The notes beneath the pieces are model-generated. The model was not told where the DNA came from. It saw nothing but the letters and a program-made list of their open reading frames with translations, and did no database searches. This document shows positions 1-7,894 of a stretch of 11,480 nucleotides of DNA, in pieces. Made by a program: the position numbers and the translations under genes. Source of the stretch: Synura sp. LO234KE (Eukaryota; Sar; Synurophyceae; Synurales; Mallomonadaceae); contig VKHC01000506.1 of NCBI GenBank assembly GCA_015143735.1, positions 1-11,480 of the forward strand, given 5' to 3'. The number at the start of each line of letters is the position of its first letter. The stretch's first letter is position 1.

Positions 1-1010
1 CAGGGAGAGGAGATTGCACCTGGGCCTGATGTAAGGCTGCGCACTCCCGTCTCACCGGCAGGGAGGTCCAGTGACCAAGGCAAATATGTTGGGGTGTGAT
101 GACTGAGATAAAGAATTGATGCGGAAAAGACCGCGGCGGACAAGAGCGTCGGCCTCCCGGCAGGACCTGTGATCGCCGGAGTGGACTTAATCTCTTTTGT
201 TCAGGGAAGTCCGTTGTCAATGCTGAATAATGCCGTTGAACCGTTTGTACCCCTGGCCATCTTCACTCGCAGGCCGGAAGAGATTCTTACGTTGCGACGA
301 GTTTATGGTTTTGGTCCCACATCGGATCTCAGCGGCGAAGACCTCGTCCAGTTCTTCGCTCTGGGTCAGGGATCAGGAGGACAGAACCCCCACGGCTGTA
401 AAGACACTTGGAGATGATCGTGTTGGAAGAGTGCGGAGGCGCTTTCTAGGAAGCTATCAAATTGTTTTTCATGAGTGAGAAGAAAATCGAGTCACTCGGA
501 TTAATTGGATGTTCGACACCCAGGCTCTTGAACGTTCTCTCTGACTCGATTGGAATGTGCTGGTACGGCATATAGCCCGGACCGTAAACAAGATAAACGG
601 GATATCCGAGCTAGACAGGATGAGTCTGCGATAGTAAAACGTCTGGGGCTTGTTAGATGCCACGGAGAGGTTAAATACCATGGCATAGGGCAGCAGTGGA
701 CACTAGAGGTAAGCAGTGCGCTGGATCCCTGCAAGAGTGCCGCCAATCGAATAAATCGTTTGCGTTGCAAACGTCCCGCGCCGCAAAGTAAGACCCGTCG
801 GACGACGCTACAGGAAATGGTGGTATTGCCCAGCATACTAAGCAACACGTCAAACATTGTGAGCCACAGGTGACAGGACCGCGGATGTTCACTTGACCTC
901 TGTGCCGCGTTCCGGGTTCAATAAGCTCAAAAGGTCCCAGCGCTCCTGAGCAAAGATGGTGCGTACGATGGTGTGCCCATCGTCGTCTTGGACCCCCAGT
1001 CAAAACACCA
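1..1010. other. GC-rich stretch without a resolvable gene
   Basis: This segment is visibly richer in G and C than the sequence after it. It contains several overlapping open frames on both strands, none with a recognisable motif. The longest is a minus-strand frame free of stops from 262 to the left edge (87 codons) with no clear start. A plus-strand frame at 550-873 lacks ATG and would need TTG. Overlapping frames open on opposite strands are expected where stop-poor GC-rich DNA is present, so none is called as a gene. It could be the end of a decayed gene or transposon that continues outside the window. Confidence 0.4.
889..999 (-). pseudogene. short coding-like relic, unknown
   Basis: Read on the minus strand this gives 36 codons then TGA, with no start codon; an in-frame TGA lies directly upstream. 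The peptide has protein-like composition: an acidic start (VQDDDGHT), then TIVRTIFAQERWDLLSLLNPERGTEV as two blocks, an amphipathic stretch and a charged end. No family is recognised. The frames on either side are closed, so if it is coding it is an isolated exon or a relic of a decayed gene. It sits at the edge of the GC-rich segment, just before the AT-rich gap. The call rests only on composition and on the open frame. Confidence 0.2.
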
Positions 1011-1916
1011 AAAATGATAGATCTTTGCAATTTTAGCCCCAAATGACCTGTAATTTCGATATAATCCATCTCCATCTACTCTGTGACAAGCTCCAAGTTA
1101 GTTTCTATTGAAAATTCAAGTTTATTTGGAGGATTTTCTACCGAGTCGAGTCTGAACATTTTGCATCATGACCATATATTAGCACCCAAGCATATTCATT
1201 AACAAATCTCGATAAAAACATGAAGTAAACCCTCAAAACACATTTTCACCCTTAAATCTAATAGATGCACGTTCGCATTGCATTGGATGACCGTCTTCTC
1301 GACTAAACATTCAATATCCCTGAATCGTGACGGCTGAGATTTAGCACATAAAACGCCCTTCAAACACGTGCTCGCCAAATCATCACGCATATTACGAATT
1401 CTTAGAGTCGTCATGCACTTTTACGAGGACTCGAAAACGCTTCAGACGACACCCTGTCAACCGTTATGACCCCAAACCTTTCCATCGCCTAACTGCGTTA
1501 TCGCGCCATATTGACCCTCGTACGCACCGTGCCCGATATCACTGCAGTGGCACCCCACGCTCCTTCTACACTCAAAAATTGTTGCCTGACATGTTTTGTG
1601 TTTCTTGCCTGCTTACAGGTACAGCTTTCGTGCCCCTCACGTACGCGCCACTAACACATCATATGTTTTCTCTGCATTTCACCCCAATATCAATATTTTT
1701 ACGCAGTCACGGCATATCACGTAAAAAACGTATCTCGACCACTCCTGACGTGTGCGCATCACAAACATAACGTGGTCGCATTTCAAACATAATTCTACCA
1801 TACGATTTCTACATACATCAGCTACAAGCACTAGCATAGCAGTAGGAGCATAAAAGAAGGGAAAATACTACATAAAAGTATCGCACCGAAAATGCACCAC
1901 AGCACCACAGCCAATT
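1011..1916. other. AT-rich intergenic stretch, nothing recognised
   Basis: No ORF of convincing length or composition is present on either strand. Short frames near 1199-1414 (minus) and 1579-1770 (plus) have no motif. No clear tandem or inverted repeat was seen by eye. The stretch separates the GC-rich left end from the 3' LTR of the Gypsy-like element. Confidence 0.4.
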
Positions 1917-2213
1917 TGTTTCCACCCTAGTTCCGTGCCTAAGGGATCAAATAACATCACCATATACCAGAAACAACAATATAGTACAGTCACCAAACCA
2001 CCAGTATAGTACCAAAGAGCAGTGCGCTGCATTTCATGACAAATGCATCCTAAATAGAATATGTGTAACCATCAAATAAGAATAACTGATCAGTCAACAG
2101 AAAAGAATAGAAGTTACATGATTGCGGAGTGTACAGGAGGCACAGTACAGCTGGTTAGATAGAGGCTGCGTAGAACGACCACTGGTGCCCTATGCAGATG
2201 CTATGCTGCTACT
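1917..2213 (-). repeat. 3' LTR of the Gypsy-like element (degenerate)
   Basis: The segment is a diverged direct repeat of 7635-7894. Shared blocks occur in the same order and orientation: TGTTT...CCTAA near 1917-1942 against 7635-7662; CCATAT near 1960 against 7683; AGTATAGTA at 2003 against 7698; ACTGATCAGTC at 2085 against 7790; and CCTATGCAG(A/C)TGCTATGCTGC at 2189 against 7870. Spacings differ by tens of bases, including roughly 23 extra bases in this copy before the AGTATAGTA block. The purine tract of the element lies directly beside its right-hand edge. The exact ends are uncertain because the terminal TG...CA is not clearly kept here. Confidence 0.6.
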
Positions 2214-2220
2214 GTGCCCG

Positions 2221-2241
2221 CTCTCCCTCCCCCTTCCTTCC
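2221..2241 (-). promoter_or_regulatory. polypurine tract (plus-strand primer site)
   Basis: On the minus strand this is 21 consecutive purines with a run of five G. It lies 13 bases after the pol stop codon and about 7 bases before the inferred LTR edge. In LTR retrotransposons this RNase H-resistant tract primes second-strand DNA synthesis next to the 3' LTR. Its position between pol and the repeat supports both the orientation and the LTR call. Confidence 0.65.
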
Positions 2242-2254
2242 GTGGAAAGTTAAA

Positions 2255-3331
2255 TTAAACACGTGATGCAAGTTCAGTGCAAAGACGCTCACGAAAGTGA
2301 GAAAGTAAGATACCCGGAAACAGCAGACAGAATCGCTCATCGATGAGGGTAAGAGCATCTGTCAAGGTACGTATCGAACCTTAGACGTACACATAGTAAT
2401 GATGGCACAAATCAGGCAAGAGGCCTCATCAAACAAAGCACTGCGTACTTAAACACAACAGGAGCGCCCGTGTGTATGCCACGCTACATACTCGCATTTG
2501 ACAACATACGTTGTTACATAAGCAGATCGAGGTGGAACACATGGTGCGGCTGGATATTGCGAATAGGCTCCTTGCGCATGGCCGTGATTTGCCTTTGAGC
2601 ATCCGCCGAATTAAACAGCAGCGGGAACAACTGGGGCTCCGAATTGACGAAGTCTTCAAATTAAGTTAAGAAGCTCGAGTCCTTGGAGTACGGCAACAGA
2701 ATCTTGTCGCCGTCGTCGAACTCCACATAGAAAACATTCCCAATCTCTTTGCAGGACCTTCTCTCCAATAGTGTATCTTGCGCATTAAAAACTGATCTGC
2801 ATCCAGCACCGCTGCTTTGTACGCTTCTTCACGCGAACCGATAAACAGCTTTAGATGCGTGACAGGAAGTACTTTGATTTCGCCCATCACGACGTGACGA
2901 CACTCTTCCTCATACTTCAACTTCTGTATGATCTCCTAGGGTCCCTTATAGGGTGATGCTAGCTTGCTCGGTGTAGGTACTGCCGGGTTGCGCTGAAAAT
3001 ACAAAAAAAACGGTTGATACTTGTTCTGGGTCTCCATGGGGGTGTGTCCTTGACGCGCTTCTTCGTTAGCTCCTGCTGGAACTTCGCCGACACTACAAGA
3101 ACATGACGAAAGTCCTCATTGAACACTCGAATCTATGCACTTGTAATGTTTGACGGATCCGTAGCGTCCGGCAACCTAAAATACGGGCTATTCTCACTTC
3201 CAAAGGTAGCATTTAAAGGTCGCTAATCTGTTTTCAAATGGACTCCGCCATTGACCGCAAACAACAAGAGCGAGAGAATTGTGGGGTCTGATCATTTCTT
3301 TGCAAGGCAAAGATCATGTACCGGTCGGTGT
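2255..3331 (-). pseudogene. integrase C-terminal GPY/F-like and terminal block of pol
   Basis: After the core there is YFRLPDATDPSNITSA, KFQQELTKKRV and FQRNPAVPTPSKLASPYKGP. The last resembles the GPY/F module that follows Gypsy integrases; its Tyr codon is TAG near 2932. An open stretch then gives CRHVVMGEIKVLPVTHLKLF, FIGSREEAYKAAVLDADQF and KIHYWREGPAK, followed after a frameshift by FYVEFDDGDKILLPYSKD and FEDFVNSEPQLFPL. This hydrophobic/acidic block recalls a chromodomain-like targeting tail, which is an inference. Further downstream fragments (TTYVVKCEYVAWH; LTLIDERF; SHFRERLCTELASRV) end at TAA, 2255-2257. I remember closely similar tails from oomycete Gypsy polyproteins. Confidence 0.8.
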
Positions 3332-3900
3332 CCGCAAGTGCCGCAGGATCTGCTTGTTGCTGCCCTCGACGCCGTTTGACTCGTGCCCATCAACTAACGA
3401 GGTCACCCGTCGAATACCGATCCATTTTGTGAGCTTCTGAACGACCTCTGCCATAAGGTCCAACCAATCATAGACAACAAACGTTCAGAAGAAGGTGATC
3501 AACGCGGAGGCCACGGTGTAAGCAGTGTACTCCTTCGCGGACGTTGCCCAAACATATTTGGTATAGTACACAACGATGACAATGAGACACGTATTTCCAG
3601 CTTCGTCTACCGGCGTGACGGTCAACAGATCAACTCGTGGCACTTGTGCGTTTTCTTAAGGGGACGATAGACTGGCTCCACGTATGTATCCTTCCCCTGT
3701 CTGACCTTTTGGCAGATAGCGCACTTAGATATCCAGTCTTTTACAGCTCAAATAGATATAGCGTGAACCGTGAACCGCTTGTTGAGAGCTTACCATGTTC
3801 TACGAGCTCGCCAATGTAGCTTTTGACCGCCGTGTACCTCGCGGAACACATCTAACTGAGTCCAAGCTTTACCGCCTCCCCCATCTTTCAACGCATACAG
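3332..3900 (-). pseudogene. integrase zinc finger and catalytic core remnant of pol
   Basis: Integrase joins the element's DNA ends to the host chromosome. The N-terminal HHCC finger is seen as VHG, LHW and KCAICQK (about 3700-3830), with TAA and TGA codons inside. A frameshift near 3636 leads into RVDLLTVTPVDEAGNT, which carries the first catalytic Asp (3626-3634), followed by VYYTKYVWA. The second catalytic Asp, normally in a W-S-D-P-G-S-D motif of this lineage, is gone: YDWL runs straight into DLMAEV near 3461, a deletion of about seven codons. The third acidic residue is kept in HESNGVEGSNKQILRHLR (3332-3387). A TGA also splits the core near 3505. The enzyme is therefore dead. Confidence 0.9.
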
Positions 3901-4077
3901 CTGATTTGCATCCTCGACAATGCCCTCTAGGTTCCTTCAGTCCGGGGTACACCAGAGCAGGGGTCCGTGTATCCGATAGAAAGCAATTATAATCGCTCGC
4001 ACGAGACGTAAGCATGCATTCTCGACAGCCAGTCCGCAACAGTATTCTTGGCGCCCGACAAGTGTCGAATAAACACC

Positions 4078-4348
4078 ACGATTGGTACGTCGGACTTCTG
4101 ATCCACAGCATATTGCGGTGATCAGTCTAGAGCGAGAATGGTTTGCCCCGCAAGCAATACGCAAAGTGGCTTATCCCGTGGTGCGCCGCGTACGCTTCTC
4201 TCTCGAATGCGTCCCATCTAGGTGCAATGCTTGAAAACTCCTGACTTGCAAACCCGATCGGCTCGTGCACCCCGCCATACCAATCAGGGCGCTCCTAGTA
4301 CAAGACTGTGCCAACTGCTTGTCAGATGCGTCAACACAAAGAACCCAA
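4078..4348 (-). pseudogene. RNase H domain remnant of pol
   Basis: The domain degrades the RNA strand during retrotransposon replication. The catalytic landmarks are visible although the frame breaks: WVLCVDASDK with the first Asp (4318-4335), GVHEPIGFASQEFSS, FEREAYAAHHG carrying the Glu, and TDHRN carrying the third acidic residue (4112-4126). The middle part needs a frame change after VDASDK and meets a TAG at about 4290; another TAG lies just before TDHRN. After LWIRSPTYQSW the expected tail is cut short and a later piece, KNTVADWLSRMHAY, appears in another frame near 4010-4050. This indicates a deletion of perhaps 15-20 codons near 4075. Confidence 0.87.
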
Positions 4349-4815
4349 TCAAGATTGATCAGGAAAATGATTAGCATTAGACTCGGAGAGCGCCCTCTTC
4401 ATCGTGTCGAAGTCTACTTCGTAGCCATACTTCCAAGTTTTGCGTCTCCAGTCGAAATTCTTGAGGGTCATCATGTTGAGTTCCGCCGCGATACCCCAGT
4501 AGTTCGGAACAAACGACTTGAAAAAGAGCGCCGCACACGAAAAGCTCTTCATCTCCTTCTGGCAACTAGGCATCTGGAACTCGACAATCGCCTCCGCATC
4601 TGGAACTCGACAATCGCCTTCTTTCGGTTCTCGTCCATTTTGCGTTTTCCGTAAGTCATCATGTATCCAAAGAAACTGACCGACGGAAAACCAAGCTACG
4701 ACTTTGGCATTTTCAAGAACACGCTATGTTTCTCACATCGTTCAAGGAACCTTCGTAACTTCTTGCAGGCAACTTGATGGCCAGAGACAACACATACGTT
4801 ATCAAAGATCACGAT
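4349..4815 (-). pseudogene. reverse transcriptase palm-thumb remnant of pol
   Basis: Similarity begins at IVIFDN (4798-4815), which corresponds to the strand around the RT catalytic Y/F-x-D-D box; here the second Asp position is Asn. It is followed by a helix with KKLRRFLERCEKH, then LGFPSVSFFGY, the usual primer-grip and thumb entry of Gypsy RTs. A 26-bp tandem duplication near 4571-4622 throws the frame, after which KSFSCAALFFKSFVPNY, IAAELN, and NFDW follow in the 4349-4573 frame. These are the connection between RT and RNase H. One TAG interrupts the first part near 4696. Fingers and most of the palm are absent. Confidence 0.85.
4571..4622 (-). repeat. 26-bp tandem duplication inside the RT remnant
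   Basis: Two adjacent 26-bp units (4571-4596 and 4597-4622) share their first 23 bases exactly and differ only in the last three. The unit length is not a multiple of three. The upstream RT frame ending VEFQM meets the downstream frame beginning MPSCQKEM exactly once per unit, so the second copy is what puts the two frames out of register. It is a local replication-slippage event in an already inserted element. Confidence 0.9.
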
Positions 4816-5434
4816 TGACCACTAGTCGAACTACAGGAAGTGAGAATTTGTTAAGGATTTAAGCTCGCTCTCGACTACTCTTTAAACTTGTACTCTTACA
4901 CTTCCTCTGAAACCAAGCTCAACGCTACTACTTTGTCGATTCGAGTGCATTTCGCGAATATTGAATAACCACCAGCTACGCCTTTACCAACAGCTAAGAT
5001 GCTCACGGCAGTGCCCCATGGCTCAAACAATCGAAAAATGTCAAAAATTCAACTTAAGTTTTAAGCGTTAGTCACGAGGGGCAAGGCAGTTGTCATGGGA
5101 ACATGTCAAGAAAATTACCGTCAAGTTGCAAATATTAGGAATATCAACATCTACGCTACGAGCTTAACATCTCAACAGTCTCTGAACCGATTTACGGGAA
5201 ACTTGAAGATAGTGAATCTTGTTTTACATCCCAAACCGGAATGACATTTCATTTATGAAAATACCGACGATTAAATTTTCGGGTAACAAAACATGAGAGG
5301 TAATATTTGAGTATTACGTAAGATATATGTAAAGAATTTCATGGAAATACATCAGACTTTGGCTAAAAAATACCTTTCTTTCATAAACTTTAAAAATTTC
5401 TGAATCTTGAAAAATTCAAATTTTCAACAACGCC
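4816..5434. other. AT-rich stretch with no recognisable gene, inside the LTR element
   Basis: Gypsy RT similarity stops abruptly at 4815 and LINE RT similarity on the other strand begins at 5435. Nothing recognisable lies between on either strand; stops are frequent in all frames. It may hold the decayed end of the element's RT, or flank brought in with the LINE fragment. Confidence 0.35.
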
Positions 5435-5925
5435 TTGACCACTAGGAAAGTCCCTGATGAATGGTTATTCTCTCCGGTGATCGCGGCTGTCAAGAGAGGT
5501 GATCGTTCCTCACGTAATATTTATCGCGGAATATATCTTATGTCTGTCAGAGAGGTAAACTATATAAACGTCTCAAGTCTGGCTAAGATTTATTCCTTTT
5601 CCCAAATCGAATCGATTCTGGTTACCTCGTTCTGCAACTCAGATGATCCTTGCCCTCCGCTGCCTTATCGTAACAACTAGTACACGACCACATTCTGCAC
5701 TCATTGACTTCTCCAAGGCATTTGATTCAGTGAATTGGACAATGATGGAAGCCACTCTTATTGCTTGTAATGCTGCCTAGCCTCTCACAACTGCAATTGT
5801 GTAGCTCTAAAAAGCTTCATCTACACGTGTCTGCACTATTGATGAAATATCTGACCCCATTGCATTATCTTTATTAGGGTGACACTCTTACATTTAATTT
5901 CTTCGTAATCGTAGTTTTAAAATTG
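5435..5925 (+). pseudogene. non-LTR (LINE) reverse transcriptase fragment
   Basis: The plus strand encodes consecutive motifs of a non-LTR retrotransposon RT. First comes KVPDEW...VKRGDRSSRNIYRGIYLMSV (5447-5560), typical of RT blocks 0-1 where W, K-x-G-D and Y-R-G-I are characteristic. A frameshift follows before 5610, then NRFWLPRSATQMILALRCL (block 2) runs without a break into ALIDFSKAFDSVNW (5697-5738), which includes the D of the first catalytic motif. TAG, TAG and TAA codons follow at 5778-5813. After another frameshift GDTLTFNFFVIVV (5880-5918) matches the LQGDTLAP-type block. The catalytic FADD box and the endonuclease are not seen, so this is a short dead piece. The clade is not assigned. 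It lies opposite in direction to the Gypsy element and within its span. Confidence 0.85.
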
Positions 5926-6074
5926 TGTTTTGTGTGACTGTACCAAAGTATCTCTGGTATTTCGCCACGTTATCGAAGTCTTCAAAAGTGCAGGCAACAC
6001 TACTCCCGGCTTTTAGCGTAATATGCGAAATGGAAAATCGCAAACAGAAAAACTGGTTTCTGCAATCTTTGTAA

Positions 6075-6359
6075 ATGTCAAAAAGAAATCCAAGGGTATT
6101 CCTTACGGCTAAGGTAATCAAGGCCTTCAGTAAACGTCATCTTGACAGAGATAAAATGTTTAGTTTTCCTGGTCAGCAACCTTCAAACTCTAATTTCTCC
6201 CCGTTGAATTCCGCGCAGCTGTTTGGGTTTGGAGCGCAAGATTGTTTGACTCCGGACATAAATTATTCGCAAAATCCCGTTGGTGCCAACTTGTGTCACA
6301 GTCGCTTCTTCAAAACAAAGGATATAAGTAGCGCATCGGGAGGCTGTAAAGTACCGTAA
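6075..6359 (+). CDS. hypothetical ORF, 94 codons
   Basis: An ATG-started frame of 94 codons. It is lysine/arginine-rich at the start (SKRNPRV, IKAFSKRHLDRDK), then polar with FSFPGQQPSNSNFSPLNSAQLFGFG, and ends CKVP then TAA. The frame is open for 29 more codons upstream after one TAA just before the ATG. No domain, signal peptide or membrane segment is visible, and I recognise no family. It follows the LINE RT fragment by about 150 bases, so it may be a downstream LINE relic or chance. A two-residue-restricted composition is absent, which slightly favours former coding sequence. Confidence 0.25.
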   Translation: MSKRNPRVFLTAKVIKAFSKRHLDRDKMFSFPGQQPSNSNFSPLNSAQLFGFGAQDCLTPDINYSQNPVGANLCHSRFFKTKDISSASGGCKVP

Positions 6360-7260
6360 GAGTCGACTTTGGTCCAACGCCAAAAATCAGCCCTCTTAAA
6401 TCTCTAGTGACGTGTCTTATATCTGTATTTAACTGCAGGTCAGTTAAACTAATTACTAATCGAGTGTCTTTTGCTAGACAACTACGTTAAGCAAAACTAG
6501 GCTCAATGCCTCCCAAAATAATTGGCCAAAAGAGAAGTTAGATTACGTAAGCGTTACAAACAGCATACAATATGTTTTACGGGGAGGGAGCCGTTAACGA
6601 AAATATTGAAACTTTAAATGTTGACAAGAGATCAAGGAAACACCCTATCTAATCATTTCTTTCATAAATTATTTAAATGAATTATGAAATGTCATTATTC
6701 AATTTATTTATTTTCAGCAAGAAAAGATTCAACACCCTCGCTGATCATTTCACACTCGTCTCATGCTCAACAAATATTTCAGAGGTCATAAGCAAACACA
6801 GAAAGAGAGATATAGCTTATAAAAATTACCAAAATGATTCAAATCACTCCCGGAATAAATCAAATTTTTCTGGAGCTGCTAACAGCGCGGATTCTTCAAC
6901 TTAAAAATCGGACACTGAAAGGTTACCAAAAATATCAACTTCACCATTTTTGCACTATTTTGAATAATTATACTTGCTAATATATGCATTGTTTAGGACC
7001 ACCAATTATGTACCCATCGCTAAAGTAGTCGATACCAGGTCCTATTTCTATTATCTCAAAAGTGCTGAAAATTTTCTGCTTACTTTGAAACAACGTTTGA
7101 CCTCCATAGGATGAACGAACACCACGGATCCCAAAACCATTAAGGGAAACGTATAAGGACCATATAGGTGACTCTCTCCCTCACTAATTCGCTGAAAACA
7201 TCGAAATATCTCAATTTTTTGACCCTGCCTCTGATAGGCCTCCAGCCGTCACAACGTGCC
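6360..7260. other. AT-rich stretch; one possible terminal exon
   Basis: Most of this stretch has no coding signal. The exception is a plus-strand frame ending at 6904: a pyrimidine-rich segment ending TTTTCAG at 6711-6717 looks like a splice acceptor, and the frame behind it runs about 62 codons (KKRFNTLADHF..., ending ...ANSADSST) to TAA. The composition is Asn/Ser/Lys-rich as expected from AT-rich DNA. No donor or upstream exon could be paired with it, so it is not called as a gene. Confidence 0.25.
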
Positions 7261-7560
7261 ATGTCGGATAACAACGTGCCCGAGGTAAATCCATCCTCGT
7301 ACCATCTCAGGCATCTATAACGCTATGATTTGATGTAGGATATCCTGACCGAACTCACCAAGCTGCCTAAGCACTTCAATGATTCAATCTGGCCGCATAT
7401 TGGCTATGACCAAAACGACCCCATCATTAAGGTTCAACCACCCCAACGTGCCAATCTCGACGAGTGCTTGCGAGCATATTTCAGCCCACCTGATTACACC
7501 TGCAGCGCCTCCAACTCGAGCACGCAAGGCGTTCTCCACCACAACCTACAGCACCATTAA
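7261..7560 (+). CDS. possible two-exon ORF, unknown function
   Basis: ATG at 7261 starts an 8-codon exon (MSDNNVPE). A GTAAAT donor follows at 7285, CTATAAC resembles a branch site near 7315, and TAG ends the intron at 7338 (54 bases, phase 0). Exon 2 then runs 73 codons from DILTELTKLPKHF to TAA. It contains IWPHIGYDQNDPIIK and ANLDECLRAYFSPPDYTC, which look like real protein. The second phrase loosely resembles the segment before the zinc-binding insert of ubiquitin-specific proteases, but this is weak. It lies inside the presumed 5' region of the Gypsy element on the opposite strand. The complementary strand is also fairly open (antisense frame with TGA near 7400), and another plus frame is open at 7379-7588, so the coding strand is uncertain. 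If coding, the early stop suggests truncation. Confidence 0.3.
7285..7338 (+). other. candidate short spliceosomal intron
   Basis: The 54-base segment starts GTAAAT and ends GATGTAG, with CTATAAC 18 bases before the 3' end as a possible branch site. Removing it joins two open frames in phase 0, while reading through it meets TAA after GVEVNPSSYHLRHL-type sequence. Size and signals suit short introns of oomycetes and fungi. Support is from sequence signals only. Confidence 0.3.
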
Positions 7561-7634
7561 CAACAGCCAGGTACTACCGTCGCCCTAACCAGTGACCTAT
7601 ATACCTCCAAGTGCAAGATTATCATCTCCCTCAC

Positions 7635-7894
7635 TGTTTGCGACACTTCCTTAATCCTAACTCAGTCAAATTCAATTAATGGCCATATCTACCTACTAGT
7701 ATAGTAGCAAGCAAAGTGAGTGTAGCGAAACAAACAGTGTATCAAGCCGTAGATTACAAATAGATCCTAGCAATGGAGATACATTGCCCACTGATCAGTC
7801 GACATGTAGGTAGGAAGGCAGCAGTACCAAGCAGAAGGCTAAATAGTAACCCCGCAGACTAGCTAAGTGCCTATGCAGCTGCTATGCTGCAACA
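7635..7894 (-). repeat. 5' LTR of the Gypsy-like element
   Basis: The segment starts TGTTTGC and ends GCAACA on the plus strand, an imperfect short inverted terminus of the TG...CA kind that LTRs carry. It shares collinear blocks with 1917-2213 (see that entry), the best being ACTGATCAGTC and CTATGCAG(C/A)TGCTATGCTGC. On the minus strand CTACTATACTAG near 7692-7703 could be the TATA region of the element's promoter. No clear primer-binding site beginning TGG was found just inside it, so the inner end may be off by some bases. Confidence 0.62.

Larger units (their letters stand above)
2255..4815 (-). pseudogene. Gypsy-type pol polyprotein, multiply broken
   Basis: Read on the minus strand this encodes the 3' part of a Ty3/Gypsy polyprotein: the palm-thumb end of reverse transcriptase, RNase H, integrase with zinc finger, core and GPY/F-like module, and a C-terminal block. 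In the element these would copy the RNA into DNA and insert it in the host genome. No single frame is open. Coding similarity hops between all three minus frames, with in-frame stops near 4696, 4290, 4130, 3780, 3740, 3505, 2932 and 2667. The N-terminal RT including the active-site start is missing beyond 4815, where similarity ends abruptly. The last coherent stretch (SHFRERLCTELASRV then TAA) ends at 2255, just before the polypurine tract. The copy cannot make functional enzyme. The family assignment is strong; the exact lineage is not established. Confidence 0.9.
1917..7894 (-). mobile_element. degenerate Ty3/Gypsy-type LTR retrotransposon with a nested LINE fragment
   Basis: The element is read on the minus strand. 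Its 5' LTR is at about 7635-7894. A pol pseudogene with the domain order RT, RNase H, integrase and C-terminal block runs from 4815 to 2255. A pure polypurine tract follows (2221-2241), then the 3' LTR (about 1917-2213). RT-RNase H before integrase is the Ty3/Gypsy order. The tract lies between the pol stop and the LTR, as expected for plus-strand priming. The gag, protease and N-terminal RT parts cannot be recognised between about 4816 and 7634. That space holds a plus-strand LINE RT fragment and AT-rich sequence. The LTRs are strongly diverged, with indels, and no target-site duplication is visible, so the copy is old. Two separate Gypsy remnants flanking other DNA remain an alternative to a single element. 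The style recalls oomycete Gypsy elements, an inference from memory. Confidence 0.72.

Noticed and set aside
169-478. Two plus-strand frames of 82 codons each.
   Set aside because: The first needs a GTG start; neither has a domain, and both sit in stop-poor GC-rich DNA with an antisense open frame as well.
905-925. GGGTTCAATAAGC, similar to a tRNA T-arm.
   Set aside because: No matching acceptor, D-arm or anticodon stem can be drawn around it.
469-1075. Three overlapping minus-strand frames and one plus-strand frame of 70-134 codons.
   Set aside because: They overlap each other on both strands, use non-ATG starts in part, and show no motif; at most one could be real. Only the 889-999 piece looks protein-like and it is noted separately.
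3795-4164. Plus and minus frames of 65-80 codons over the integrase/RNase H junction.
   Set aside because: They are out-of-phase shadows of the pol pseudogene; the correct phase is shown by TDHRN, ADWLSRMHAY and the HHCC finger.
4265-4654. 129-codon plus-strand ORF, the longest but one in the window.
   Set aside because: It is antisense to clear RNase H and RT motifs of the pol pseudogene.
7600-7640. A primer-binding site complementary to a tRNA 3' end just inside the 5' LTR.
   Set aside because: No segment beginning TGG with tRNA-like sequence is present at the inferred inner edge.
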